Shown here in pieces: positions 27,853 through 38,700 of a stretch of DNA of 64,000 nt. The notes under the pieces were generated by a model. It was given only the letters and a program-made list of their open reading frames with translations. It was not told the origin of the DNA and did not search any database. Both the position numbers and the translations under genes were made by a program. The stretch lies in IMG/VR virus record IMGVR_UViG_3300027770_000026, positions 186,001 through 250,000 of that record. One strand, given 5' to 3'. The stretch comes from a virus. Numbering within the stretch: position 1 is the first letter of the stretch; each line of letters starts with the position of its first letter.

Positions 27853-28602
27853 ATGTCAAAGAAATTTGAGCAATTGCTTGAATATGTTGTCAATGACGAA
27901 ACAGAAAAGGCTCAGGCCATTTTCCACGAAATCGTTGTTGCAAAGAGCCGTGAAATTTACGAAAATCTAATCGCAGACGAAACAGCAGAACTCGACGAAG
28001 AAGAGTTTGGCGGTGACGAAGTTGAAGGTCTAGTAAATGAGATCGAAGCCGAAGAGTACGATATGTCAGAAGCTGACGAAGAGATGGGCGACGAAGAGCC
28101 ACTCGACGACGAAGGCGACATGGGTGACGATATGGGCGACGAACTAGATAGCTCAGAACACGACATGGGCGACGAGGGTGGTATGGAAGATATGGAAGAC
28201 CGTCTCGTTGACCTAGAAGATGCACTAAGCCAGCTGAAGTCAGAATTTGACGACCTAATGGCAGGCGAAGGAAGTGACGAAGATCACGAAGAAACAGACC
28301 ATGAAGACATGGGCGACGAAGCTGCAAGCGCAGATATGGGCGACGAAGAGATGGACGAAGCTTCAATCTTCGAATACAAGGAGCATGCTCCAAAGCCAGT
28401 TCTGTCGGAACCAGCCGGTACTCATGCAACGAGCCCTCTGGCAAAGAATGCTAAGAGCCCAACAGGTGCTGGCAAGCCAGTATCTATTAAGGATGGCAGT
28501 CAGGGAAATCATGGTGTTAAGAGTCCAGGTAAGCTAACAAGCTACGATACCAGGGGCGAAGGCACCAAGATGAAGAAAGTCCAGGACATGAAGAAGGTCT
28601 AA
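27853..28602 (+). CDS. Acidic prohead core protein (gp68-like)
   Basis: This is a 249-residue protein. The N-terminal helical part (SKKFEQLLEYVVNDETEKAQAIFHEIVV) matches core proteins of the gp67/gp68 type. Then comes a strongly acidic stretch with repeated GDE/MGDE units (residues about 45-175) and a basic C-terminus. Acidic core proteins fill the prohead and are degraded by gp21. AAGGAG precedes the ATG. Opposite-strand reading frames over the acidic repeat are artefacts of its composition. Confidence 0.7.
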   Translation: MSKKFEQLLEYVVNDETEKAQAIFHEIVVAKSREIYENLIADETAELDEEEFGGDEVEGLVNEIEAEEYDMSEADEEMGDEEPLDDEGDMGDDMGDELDSSEHDMGDEGGMEDMEDRLVDLEDALSQLKSEFDDLMAGEGSDEDHEETDHEDMGDEAASADMGDEEMDEASIFEYKEHAPKPVLSEPAGTHATSPLAKNAKSPTGAGKPVSIKDGSQGNHGVKSPGKLTSYDTRGEGTKMKKVQDMKKV

Positions 28603-28605
28603 GAT

Positions 28606-29238
28606 ATGTCAGCTCTACTGCGAGAACATCTCAGCTACGAGCGTGCCCAGGCAATACTGGAAACCTCCGGTGAAGGCAATCTTAAGAGCTTGTATCTTAA
28701 GGGAACCTTCATCGAGGGTGAAGTAAAGAATGCCAACCAAAGAGTGTATCCGTCTCACGAAATCAAGCGAGCAGTTGAATCCATGCAGGAACAACTGAAA
28801 AACGGATACAGCATTCTTGGTGAAATTGACCACCCAGATGATTTAAAGATTAATCTTGATCGTGTAAGTCACATGATCACAGATATTTGGATGGACGGAA
28901 ATAACGGTATTGGCAAGTTGAAAATACTTCCAACACCGATGGGCAAGATTGCAGAATCAATGCTGCAAAGCGGCGTTAAACTGGGTGTAAGTTCTCGTGG
29001 TTCGGGCGACGTAAACGATTCAAATGGCAAGGTTTCAAATTTTGAGATCTTGACCGTAGATATTGTGGCTCAGCCATCAGCTCCAAATGCTTATCCTACT
29101 CCTATATATGAGGGACTAATGAACTCTAAGCGGGGAAAGATAACATTAGAGATGGCGGCGGAAGCCACGTATAACCCCAAGGTACAGAAATACCTTGAGA
29201 AAGAGATCACGAATTTGATTCGTGATCTGAAACTATAG
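28606..29238 (+). CDS. gp21: Prohead maturation protease gp21
   Basis: This is a 210-residue serine protease of the herpes/T4 prohead protease type (T4 gp21 212). Visible are YSILGEIDHPDDLKINLD with the likely catalytic His, VSHMITDIW, and GVKLGVSSRGSGDV with the candidate Ser in SSRG. It cleaves scaffold, core and capsid proteins, usually after Glu. It lies four bases after the core gene and twelve before the scaffold. Confidence 0.92.
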   Translation: MSALLREHLSYERAQAILETSGEGNLKSLYLKGTFIEGEVKNANQRVYPSHEIKRAVESMQEQLKNGYSILGEIDHPDDLKINLDRVSHMITDIWMDGNNGIGKLKILPTPMGKIAESMLQSGVKLGVSSRGSGDVNDSNGKVSNFEILTVDIVAQPSAPNAYPTPIYEGLMNSKRGKITLEMAAEATYNPKVQKYLEKEITNLIRDLKL

Positions 29239-29249
29239 AGGAACATGCA

Positions 29250-30341
29250 ATGCTAGACGCCTTGAAAAATATCGTCGACAATGGCATGCTTTCCGAAGAT
29301 ACCAAACTAGCCATCAATGAAGCCTGGGAAAGCAAAGTTCGCGAAATTCGTGAATCAGTTGAAACAGAACTACGTGGCGAATTTGCTCAACGTTATGAGC
29401 ACGATAAGAGTCAGATTATTGAAGGACTCGATCGTATGGTATCTGAAAATCTGCAGAAAGAACTAGGTGAATTTGCTGAAGACCGTAAGGCTCTTATCAG
29501 CGAGCGCATCCAGTACAAGAAGCAGACTAAGGAGCATGCTGCCAAGCTCCAACAGTTCGTGTTGGAAAATTTGGCAAAAGAATTAAAGGAATTTAAGGCC
29601 GAACGTGATGCATTCAGAAAGGATGTAGCCAAGCTAGAGAGTTTTGTGGTTAAGAACCTATCAAAGGAAATCATGGAATTCTCAGAAGACAAGAAGGAAT
29701 TGGTTAACGCCAAGGTACGTCTTGTTGCAGAAGCTAAGAATCAGCTGAACGCCGTTAAGAAGCAGTTCGTTTCACGCGCTGCCGCTGCTGTAGAAACAGC
29801 AGTCACTGAAGGTTTGAAGAAAGAATTAGTGCAACTTAAGGAAGATATCGAAGTTGCTCGCAAGAATAACTTTGGACAACGCTTGTTTGAAGCGTTCTCA
29901 AAAGAATTTGCAAGCAGCCATTACAGCGAAACAACAGAAATCCGCGCATTGCGTGGTAAGCTGACGCAAGCTGTACGTGTGATGGAAAATCTTAAGAAGC
30001 AGTCAGATGCTGCAGCACATCTAGTTGAATCAAAACAAAAAACGATCAACGAAATGCGCGACAGTTCTGTGCGTTTGGAAGTTATGAGCGAGTTGTTTAC
30101 GCCACTAGGCAAAAAGCCACGCGCTATAATGGAAGATTTACTGAGAACAGTACCAACTGCAAAACTCAGAGAGTCTTTTGACAAGTATTTGCCGAGTGTT
30201 TTAAACGACGGTACACAAAGTGCCCCAGTAAAGAAGCAATTGGTTGAATCGAGAAAGGAAGTTACTGGTGACAAGCCAGTGCAAATTGACAGACCAGCAG
30301 CGGAAATCTTTGATCTCCGTAAGCTAGCTGGCTTGAAGTAA
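29250..30341 (+). CDS. gp22: Prohead scaffolding protein gp22
   Basis: This is a 363-residue, strongly helical and charged protein with long coiled-coil repeats (for example FAEDRKALISERIQYKKQTK and ENLAKELKEFKAERDAF). It is longer than T4 gp22 (269) but in the expected position between gp21 and gp23. It is the internal scaffold removed by proteolysis during maturation. GAGGA precedes the ATG. Confidence 0.88.
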   Translation: MLDALKNIVDNGMLSEDTKLAINEAWESKVREIRESVETELRGEFAQRYEHDKSQIIEGLDRMVSENLQKELGEFAEDRKALISERIQYKKQTKEHAAKLQQFVLENLAKELKEFKAERDAFRKDVAKLESFVVKNLSKEIMEFSEDKKELVNAKVRLVAEAKNQLNAVKKQFVSRAAAAVETAVTEGLKKELVQLKEDIEVARKNNFGQRLFEAFSKEFASSHYSETTEIRALRGKLTQAVRVMENLKKQSDAAAHLVESKQKTINEMRDSSVRLEVMSELFTPLGKKPRAIMEDLLRTVPTAKLRESFDKYLPSVLNDGTQSAPVKKQLVESRKEVTGDKPVQIDRPAAEIFDLRKLAGLK

Positions 30342-30364
30342 CACATTAAAAGAGGAAATTTAAA

Positions 30365-31555
30365 ATGTCTAACACACTTCTTGAACATCGTTGGAACGAG
30401 ACCAAGGAGGCGTTGCTGGAAGGTCTCACTGGCTCAAAGAGAAATTCTATGAGTGTAATGCTGGAAAACACCCGCAAGTACATCGCAGAATCGGCATCGT
30501 CAGGTGCTACATCAGCCGGTAACATCGCAAGCCTCAACCGCGTAATTCTACCAGTAATTCGTCGCGTAATGCCAACAGTCATTGCAAACGAACTAGTTGG
30601 CGTACAGCCAATGACAGGTCCTGTCGGACAGATCCACACATTGCGTGTGCGTTATGCCCAGACACACACTGGTTCAGTTGCCGGCGACAATACTACAGCA
30701 GGCGAAGAAGCACTAAGCCCATTCAAGATCAGCCTAAGCTACTCCGGTACAGCACCGTCAGCAACAGCAAGTGATCAAAGAGCAGGTGCAACAGCAGGCC
30801 TAGAAGGTACCGGTGGTAATAAGGTATCGGTACAGATTTTGAAGCAACCAGTAGAGGCACGTACACGTAAATTGTCAGCTCGCTGGACCTTTGAAGCTGC
30901 ACAGGATGCACAATCACAGCACGGTCTGGATCTAGAAGCAGAAATTATGGCTGCACTAGCTCAAGAAATTACTGCTGAAATTGACCAGGAAATCCTAGCA
31001 AGCCTCCGTTCACTGGCACCAACAGAAGAAACCTTCGACCAGTCAACAGTAAGTGGTACTGCAACATTCGTTGGCGACGAGCATGCTGCTCTAGCTATTC
31101 TAATCAACAGAACCGCTAACAAGATTGCTTCACGCACACGTCGCGGTGCAGGTAACTGGGCAGTTGTAAGCCCATATGCATTGACTATCCTACAGTCAGC
31201 AACAACAAGCGCATTTGCACGTACCACAGAAGGTACATTCGAAGCACCAACAAACACCAAGTTTGTCGGTACATTGAACAGCAGCATGCGTGTATATGTT
31301 GACGCATATGCAGCTGACACACAGTCAGTACTAGTTGGTTATAAGGGTTCAACAGAGACAGATGCAGCAGCATTCTACTGCCCATACATCCCTCTAATGA
31401 GCTCAGGTGTAATCCTAGACCCAGCAACATTCGAGCCAACAGTTGGCTTCATGACACGTTACGGCTATGTTGAACTAACCAACACAGCATCGTCACTTGG
31501 CAATGCAGCAGACTACCTCGGTGAAGTTGTAGTTCAGAACGTAAGCTTCCAGTAA
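30365..31555 (+). CDS. gp23: Major capsid protein gp23
   Basis: This is a 396-residue T4-type major capsid protein, noticeably shorter than T4 gp23 (521). Typical blocks are NRVILPVIRRVMPTVIANELVGVQPMTGPVGQI, FEAAQDAQSQHGLDLEAE, and near the C-terminus AAFYCPYIPLM and GFMTRYGYVEL. The N-terminal ~40 residues with KYIAES probably include the gp21 cleavage region. AGAGGAAA precedes the ATG. A strong terminator follows. Confidence 0.95.
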   Translation: MSNTLLEHRWNETKEALLEGLTGSKRNSMSVMLENTRKYIAESASSGATSAGNIASLNRVILPVIRRVMPTVIANELVGVQPMTGPVGQIHTLRVRYAQTHTGSVAGDNTTAGEEALSPFKISLSYSGTAPSATASDQRAGATAGLEGTGGNKVSVQILKQPVEARTRKLSARWTFEAAQDAQSQHGLDLEAEIMAALAQEITAEIDQEILASLRSLAPTEETFDQSTVSGTATFVGDEHAALAILINRTANKIASRTRRGAGNWAVVSPYALTILQSATTSAFARTTEGTFEAPTNTKFVGTLNSSMRVYVDAYAADTQSVLVGYKGSTETDAAAFYCPYIPLMSSGVILDPATFEPTVGFMTRYGYVELTNTASSLGNAADYLGEVVVQNVSFQ

Positions 31556-31580
31556 TAAGAAGTTCAACGTTAGTTGATAT

Positions 31581-31609
31581 GACAGGGGCAGAAATGCCCC
31601 TGTCTTTTT
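31581..31609 (+). terminator. Rho-independent terminator after the capsid gene
   Basis: Perfect stem GACAGGGGCA/TGCCCCTGTC with a GAAA loop, then five Ts. Confidence 0.9.
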
Positions 31610-31619
31610 ATGTCTAAGT

Positions 31620-31627
31620 AATAAATA
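31620..31627 (+). promoter_or_regulatory. Late promoter (AATAAATA) for the following gene
   Basis: AATAAATA, one base from the TATAAATA consensus, 18 nt before the ATG at 31646 and just after the capsid terminator. Confidence 0.6.
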
Positions 31628-31645
31628 ATGATAGAGGGTTAAACA

Positions 31646-32056
31646 ATGTCGCTAACAAATAAAACACAAGGTAATATTACGCAGATTGCATTAGGCACGG
31701 GTACTAATGCTGGTAATGCAAATGGTACAATCAATCTAGTTGGCGGAGAGGTCATTGTAACCGGCGATTTAACAGTATTAGGCACATTAAATGCTACTGT
31801 TGATCCGTTACCTAACTTTGATAGTCCTATACTTTACATAAATGACGTAGATACACCAACAGATACCATTGGTGGATTGGTATTAAGAGGCGATACAGAT
31901 AAAGAATTACTTTGGTACGACACTACCGATGCATGGTCTAGTAATGTTAACTTTGACTTAACAACTAACGGCAGCACTTATCAAATTGAAGGTGTAACTG
32001 TGCTAAGTGCTACCGCATTGGGACAGGGAGTTGCAGTGGACGGCGGAACGTATTAA
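31646..32056 (+). CDS. Small virion structural protein
   Basis: This is a 136-residue beta-rich protein (GTINLVGGEVIVTGDLTVLGTLNATV) resembling short neck or fibre-attached proteins of marine myophages. No enzyme motif. It has its own late promoter, and its stop overlaps that of the convergent methyltransferase gene by 4 nt. Function inferred only from composition and place. Confidence 0.65.
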   Translation: MSLTNKTQGNITQIALGTGTNAGNANGTINLVGGEVIVTGDLTVLGTLNATVDPLPNFDSPILYINDVDTPTDTIGGLVLRGDTDKELLWYDTTDAWSSNVNFDLTTNGSTYQIEGVTVLSATALGQGVAVDGGTY

Positions 32057-32730
32057 AATCTTACAAAGTGATAGTCGCCGTCAACACCTAGACCACCGGA
32101 CGAGAACATACCCGATACGTCAGTAAATCCAATAGTTTTTAAATATTCCCGTACTTCGTTTACACTAGGTGCACCAATATTAAAATCTACATGTTGTAAT
32201 TCTAAAACTAGATGTTTGCAGTGTTCTAACATCTTAGTTGCACCTTTGATAATATCTAGTTCTGCACCTTGCACATCCATCTTAATAAGATCAGGCAAGG
32301 GATATCCTTTGTTAGCAACTATAGTATCTAGAGTCATTGCTATCTTTGCAACAGCAGTGCTATCGGGGAATACACAGTTGCCAAATGTATGTGCTACATT
32401 TTCTTGATAGTATGAATTGCCACCTGGCTGTTCTACATTTTCGTAGAACTTAACTTCCTTGTTGTCTTGATCGGATAACACACCAATGTTATATTTGTAT
32501 CCACTTTCTTGATATAAAAATTCTGCAGCTTCCATACCGTCAAACAAGATATATTCTGCATTAGGCCAGACAGGCTTCATTGAGTTAGTCCAATGCATAA
32601 CACACGCACCAATGTCGTATATTACTTTTGGTTCAAAATTTAGATCATCACGTAACTTTTTCAAGTAATCAACATGTGATTTTGGAAAAAGTTCTAATCG
32701 TTGTCCCAATTGTCTTAGATGATCTTTCAA
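32053..32730 (-). CDS. FkbM-family methyltransferase
   Basis: This is a 225-residue SAM-dependent methyltransferase of FkbM type: VIYDIGACVMHWT (SAM loop), AEYILFDGMEAAEF, TLDTIV and LIKMDVQGAELDIIKGA. FkbM enzymes commonly O-methylate sugars, which fits its coupling to the glycosyltransferase gene upstream. The start is TTG at 32728-32730, overlapping the upstream TGA as TTGA; no ATG fits the N-terminus. It lies opposite to the fibre genes on both sides. Confidence 0.8.
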   Translation of the reverse strand: MKDHLRQLGQRLELFPKSHVDYLKKLRDDLNFEPKVIYDIGACVMHWTNSMKPVWPNAEYILFDGMEAAEFLYQESGYKYNIGVLSDQDNKEVKFYENVEQPGGNSYYQENVAHTFGNCVFPDSTAVAKIAMTLDTIVANKGYPLPDLIKMDVQGAELDIIKGATKMLEHCKHLVLELQHVDFNIGAPSVNEVREYLKTIGFTDVSGMFSSGGLGVDGDYHFVRF

Positions 32731-35642
32731 GTCATACTCTTTTTTTTAGTATCCACAGGAGCGTAACCGGTCATTAGCCCAACCTTAAACGTAAATGCTC
32801 CTAGATGGTCGCACTTAATACTAGTGTCTACGTATATCCTGAATCCCTTGTTACGTGCTTTAGCACAGAAGTCGGTATCTTCGCTTATTGTATCCTTGTG
32901 ATCTAGTGCAACATGATATTCAAATTGCGGATATCCTACAGCACTAAATATCTCTCCCTTTGCCAACACACAACCAAATCCACATCCACCAATTTCAACA
33001 AGCGCATTATCGGGTAAATTTTGTAGTTCTGCACGATTCATACCGCCCCATTGATTAGGTAGGTAGATTTCCAATGCATGTGTGCCCGGAATACGCTGTA
33101 TATACAACCCGCTTACTATATCCACATTGTGGGATAGCATTTTCTTTAGTGTGTCGGGCGGGAATACGATATCGCTATCAACTGAGAACAGATAGTCGTA
33201 GTTTGCGGCCCAACTTGCGATTAGATTTCTTACCTGATCCACACGGTATCCAAACGTATATCTAAATTCTGTTTCATATCCATCTGGTATTTCAAGATCG
33301 TAAATGCTCTTGAACGTATCTACTTCAATATTACGTGCTGTTGGAATAGCAATCAGAATCTTCTTCTTTTTTGAAGTAGGTAATACAGTATTGCTAGCCG
33401 TTGGCATAGTTATAGTAGTAGTAGGAACTACTGGAGGCGTAATAGCAAGAGAAGGTGTTGCGGTTGGGTTAGTGAGCGATACACCTAGTTCTCTGAGAAT
33501 TTCTAATGCTGGTTTCCTCGCCTCAGTTCGTGGCGGCGGGTTTGCCGGCGGCAATTCTGGTATCGTAAACATTGGTCCGTCTTTCATTTTAATAATGTTC
33601 CTTGCATTTCTTGTTTGCTCGTCGCCGTTGATCTTGTAGTCGTTAAGTGGACTAGCATCATTATAATTATAAACAACTCTAGACACAACCGTAATTTTGT
33701 CTGGATCGGCTTGTTCTAGTACAGAGTAGAAAATAGAGCCGTCACCGCCAGCCTTAAACCAATTACCATCTGCATCTTTAAACATCTTGTCGTCCACAGC
33801 ATTGAGTAGACGCTTTCTGAAAGTACGTAAATGGGTGTAGGGCATGATCCAATTGAAATGATGATTGCGATAGTTTTTGGTATCACGCACATGTTTTGGA
33901 TATGGTTGCGATATCAACGGAATGTTATCAACTATACTCCAGCACGACCCATAACTAAATTCTGTGCCTTCGTGATAGATATTATTATAGTAGTGGAATA
34001 TGTCGGGATCGTTAACTAACCAGTCGTCGCCATCTAGGATCATAACTATATCGTCATCTCCAAGATGTTCTCTAATAGCTGATACCTGATTGCATACAGC
34101 ACCAACATTTGTTTCACTTTCTATTAGAGTAAACCTACCGTCTAATTCGTCTGGTAAGTCCTTCATTACATCCATGATAACATCGACACTATTGTCGGTT
34201 GATGCATCATTGATCAAGTACAGATGATAGTTATCGTAGTTCTGCTGGGCAACACTTTCAATACACTTGCGCAGATAATTTGCTGCATTATAAAATGTGC
34301 TAATAACTGCAATGCGTTGTTGTACGCCACGTGTTGGAGTGCCCCACTCTTCGTTGTTACTAAATCTACGTCCAAACACTTGATGTACTTTAGCATTAAT
34401 ATCTGCAGCTCTGCGGTAGTCTGTTACTGGTAAGAATTGATTTAGCTTCTTATAAAAATGCTGCTTCCACTGTACTGCAACAGTATCCCATGTACAGATA
34501 TCGCGTATCTGATTACATGCATACATCTTTTGCTGATGTAGGTATGTGTTGCGGTATGCATTTATAGTCATTTCCGCAAACTTCTGAGACTGTGTTTCCG
34601 GATTGATCTCGGGGAATAGTCCGTTTGGCTCTACGGCATAGTCTAGCTGATAGCAAGCTAGGTTAACAGCAGTTTCTTCCAGTGCACCAAAACGACTGCA
34701 AAGTACTGGAGTATTGTAGTATAAGGATTCTAAAGTGGAAATGCCAAACGTTTCGGGAAACGCACCAGGCATGATCATAAAGCTTGCACGACTGAGCAAC
34801 TCTGCAATTTCGCTTTGCTTGATAATACCAGTAAACTCTACCGCTAACTGCGCATACAATGGATTAGCTGCATACTCGCGTAGCTTCTTTTCCTGTGCAT
34901 CGGGTTCTGCATTATCTCTGAAACGATAGTATCCCCCTACTACTTTGAGCTGTGCATCGGGAATGTTAGCTTTAACTTGTGGCCAAATACGATCTAGTAA
35001 TGGGACAAGTCCCTTGGTTACGCTAGCATTGTACACAAAAAGATTGCGGTCTTTGGCAGCAACATCTACTTGATCAATATATTTTGTCATACCATTACGT
35101 GTAACAAATACCTTGTTCTTGAGTACTTCAAAGTTACGACGCTTACCGCCGTGGTGGCAGTTAGTGACATACGCTGTGTGGAAGTCGCTCAGAGTAAAGA
35201 TCTCATCGATTTGCCTATTCAACAGCAGATCTTCTAGTATCTCGTCCCCGCCGCAGAACGTGTCGTGCATCCACAACACTTTATGTTTGGCATTTTTAAC
35301 CAGCTGCTGATATCTTTTGCAATGATATCCAAACTGCGCCCAGTGTGCCCAATGATGTTCTAATGAGAAAGGAACAACAGTACGCGACCCAATCACAATG
35401 TCCGCAGTATAATCATTTGGTACATCAAGTCGAGTATGATCTACATATGTCACACCGTCAAACACACCTTCCTGCGCATGAGAATCTATGCAGTTGTTGA
35501 ATACCGTGACTTTAAATCCTAGCTTTGCAAGCTCTTTGGATATCAAAATTACAGCACTTTCACTACCGCCTAACCCGCGTTTGCTTAACGTATTACCATC
35601 ATAGGTAAGTCCAAGCACGTCAATTATTGCTACAGATAACAT
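32727..35642 (-). CDS. Three-module glycosyltransferase (GT4-GT2-GT-A)
   Basis: This is a 971-residue fusion. Module 1 (about 1-400) is GT4-like: GLGGSESAVILISKELAKLG near the N-terminus and FPETFGISTLESLYYNTPVL. Module 2 (about 425-690) is GT2-like: ISTFYNAANYLRKCIESV, LINDASTDNS and the metal-binding LDGDDW. A Pro/Thr-rich linker (about 705-760) leads to module 3: ILIAIPTARNIEVDTFKSI with SVDSDIVFPPD. It probably adds several sugars to one acceptor. The site between fibre genes and the phage's own dTDP-rhamnose pathway suggest virion glycosylation. The start is ATG, with AGGAC upstream. Confidence 0.85.
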   Translation of the reverse strand: MLSVAIIDVLGLTYDGNTLSKRGLGGSESAVILISKELAKLGFKVTVFNNCIDSHAQEGVFDGVTYVDHTRLDVPNDYTADIVIGSRTVVPFSLEHHWAHWAQFGYHCKRYQQLVKNAKHKVLWMHDTFCGGDEILEDLLLNRQIDEIFTLSDFHTAYVTNCHHGGKRRNFEVLKNKVFVTRNGMTKYIDQVDVAAKDRNLFVYNASVTKGLVPLLDRIWPQVKANIPDAQLKVVGGYYRFRDNAEPDAQEKKLREYAANPLYAQLAVEFTGIIKQSEIAELLSRASFMIMPGAFPETFGISTLESLYYNTPVLCSRFGALEETAVNLACYQLDYAVEPNGLFPEINPETQSQKFAEMTINAYRNTYLHQQKMYACNQIRDICTWDTVAVQWKQHFYKKLNQFLPVTDYRRAADINAKVHQVFGRRFSNNEEWGTPTRGVQQRIAVISTFYNAANYLRKCIESVAQQNYDNYHLYLINDASTDNSVDVIMDVMKDLPDELDGRFTLIESETNVGAVCNQVSAIREHLGDDDIVMILDGDDWLVNDPDIFHYYNNIYHEGTEFSYGSCWSIVDNIPLISQPYPKHVRDTKNYRNHHFNWIMPYTHLRTFRKRLLNAVDDKMFKDADGNWFKAGGDGSIFYSVLEQADPDKITVVSRVVYNYNDASPLNDYKINGDEQTRNARNIIKMKDGPMFTIPELPPANPPPRTEARKPALEILRELGVSLTNPTATPSLAITPPVVPTTTITMPTASNTVLPTSKKKKILIAIPTARNIEVDTFKSIYDLEIPDGYETEFRYTFGYRVDQVRNLIASWAANYDYLFSVDSDIVFPPDTLKKMLSHNVDIVSGLYIQRIPGTHALEIYLPNQWGGMNRAELQNLPDNALVEIGGCGFGCVLAKGEIFSAVGYPQFEYHVALDHKDTISEDTDFCAKARNKGFRIYVDTSIKCDHLGAFTFKVGLMTGYAPVDTKKKSMT

Positions 35643-35727
35643 ATAGTCCTTTTAAAATTTAGAGCTAAATACGATACTAATACTTATTTTTCATCTCCGT
35701 ACAGAGAAAAATTTCGTAGGGAACGCT

Positions 35728-38700
35728 ATGGCTACTTTTAACTTAATTCAGATGAAGCGCAGTGCAACTCCGGGAAAAGTCCCCACAACACAGGACTTAT
35801 CGCTGGGAGAATTTGGTATAAACACTTACGATGGTAAGGTTTTTATCAAAAAGGACGACGGTACGCCTAGTATCGTTGAAGTTGGCGTCAGAGGCGCCAC
35901 TGCAGTTCAAAATGTATTTTATGTAAGTAAAAGTGGTAATGATGCAAACGACGGAAAGAGCCTAGATAAGTCCAAACTTACAATTAAGTCTGCTGTAGCA
36001 GCAACTCGCGCATTAGTTGCAACTGCAACTGCGACCGTAGCCAATGGGTCAATTACTGCATTATATGTAACAAATCCAGGCGCCGGGTATGAATTACCCT
36101 TAATCCCAACCGTCACAATCTTTGGCGACGGTACCGGAGCAAGAGCAGTACCTATTATCAGTAGCGGATCAGTTATAGGTTTTACAATACTAGATAGAGG
36201 TATTGACTACACTTACGCCGATGTATACATAACACCGGCTGGCGCAGGACGCACTGGTGCAGGCTCAACCATATTTGTCAAGAGCGGCGACTATACAGAA
36301 GATAATCCAATTTACATCCCAGCCGGAGTAAGCATTGTTGGCGACAGTTTGCGTTCGGTGACAATTCGTCCGCAAAACACAACGCTGGACTTGTTTTGGG
36401 TTAATAACAAGAGCTACTTTACTGAAATGACTTTCAGAGATCATAAGGCTCCGGCTGCAATTATCGCATTCCCCTCAGTTGACATTACTGGCATTGAAAA
36501 TACCAATCCTGCCCGTGTAACGTTCTCGGGAGTATTCATATATGACAGAGTTAAATGTTCACGTGACGTTGGACTTATTGTAGATGCTCTTGCACAAGAC
36601 ATTAAATTTCCTGGTCTAGATGGCACAAGCCAAAGCATGTTTGCTGGCTTGCAGTACTGGACACAAAGTGGATACAGTATTCCAAATGTGTACCCAACAT
36701 CAGAAGTAACAGCAACACTGGGCGCACTTGCTCAACTTAAACTAGAAATTGCTGCGTTGCTTGGACCGGTGATGACTATAACTACGGACTCACTAGTTGA
36801 CGTAATTATTAACATATTAAATGGTACAACAAATCCTGCTACAGTCACGGATCTGATAGTACCAAACGGTACAACAGCAATTACAGCAACGGACGTTGTT
36901 AACGCATACGCTGACATACAAGCAGCAAAGACTACAATTATAGATAATATTATTAACTGGATTAACACTGTTGGTGCTCCGGGCATAACTTACGACGAAG
37001 CCCTTTGTCGCAGAGACCTTGGTTATATCATTGACAGTGTGTGCTACGACTTGTTGTACGGCGGCAACCGTCAAGTAATTCAAAATGGTATCTACTACTT
37101 GGGGTTCTCGGAAACGGACACAGCAATTCCAGGTGAGATTCCTCAGGTAACTGCTGCATATAACTATCTAAAGAGTATTGTTCCTTTGGTCATTGAAGGA
37201 ACAGCAATTGCATCACCTCGTCAGACTAAGGTTGTACAAGTTACAACAGGTAGTAATGGCACCGTAACACAGTCTAATCTAGCAACTAGCAATATTGACA
37301 TGATATTAGATATTATTAATACCGGACCAGCTGCATACGTAACTGCTGGAACACGTACACCAATTGGTCTAGTTGCAGCAAGCGGCAATGCTACCAATGC
37401 ATATAACAAGTTAATAGCTAATAGAGATTTCCTACGTGCAGAAGTAATTGCTTACATTGATCAGGAGACAATTTCGTTTGATCGTGCCAAGTGCTATCGT
37501 GACCTTGGACTCATTGTGGATTCTATTGCAACTGACGTGACATTCACCGATAGAACACAAACAACTTTTGCAGGTATCCAGTATTGGAGTCAGGCTGCAC
37601 TAGCATCGTCTAGCGAAATAAATCCGGGTGAGATTGCAGCTACAATTAACGCATATACATATCTTAAAGCAATTGCACTAGATATTATTCAAGACATATC
37701 AACACATGTTCTATATACACCGGTGTCGTATCCTCGAGTGACAGCAGCATCTATACCTACATCTGCAGTAACCGACCCTACAGTTATTTCTGCTATTAGT
37801 GACAATTTTGATCTGTTACTTGATATATTGACCGATGGCAATACCAATAACGTAACAGAGCGTATTATTTCAAGTGGTTTGATTATTGCAGGCAATACAA
37901 CGCAGCAATATCATGCGGCATTACTCTTAAATGCTAACACAGATTTCTTTAAGGAACAAGTAACATTAAGAATTGCTAACCAATTCCCGTTGTTAGTATA
38001 CAATACCGCTACTTGCGAGCGAGACGTACAATATGTTACTAGTTGCATAAGCAGAGACAATCTATTTGGTGGCAATCGCCAGACTGTGCAAGCAGCAGTA
38101 TACTATTATAGCTATCTAGCAGCTAGTACAGTACCAACAGAAATACAGCAAATTGAAAAAGCTTACAAGTATATCAAGATATTAGCTAGCTACATTATAC
38201 GTGGGCTACCAATGCCTTATGTATATCAAACTGGAGAATTACAAGACTTTGTAACTGCTTCCGGTGTTGGTACATTGACGCAAGTCACAGTGGCACAGAA
38301 CCTAGTAGATTATATGTTGGGCATCATCAATGATAAAACAACAGCAGATGCACCTGGATACGCCGGCATCTCAGAATTTAGTACAACGTATCGTCGTGCG
38401 GGCGAGCAATTACTAGCCAACAAAGAATTCATTAAGGCAGAAGTTGTTGCGTACCTAGAAGGATACACGTATAACCGTACAACATGTTCACGTGACACCG
38501 GACTCATTGTGGATGCGCTGGTACAAGACTTATTGTTTGATGGCGATAGCCAATCAACATTTGCAGCAATCCAGTACTGGAGTCAGACAGCAGAACGTTC
38601 AATCCCAGCAGGAGAGATTGCAGCAACAGTAGCGGCAATTGACTTTGTTATCACTCAGACTAATGCATTGTCTATTAGAACAGCAGACAAGACTAATATT

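Noticed and set aside
27890-28444. 184-residue minus frame over the acidic core gene
   Set aside because: Leu/Arg-rich antisense of Asp/Glu repeats.
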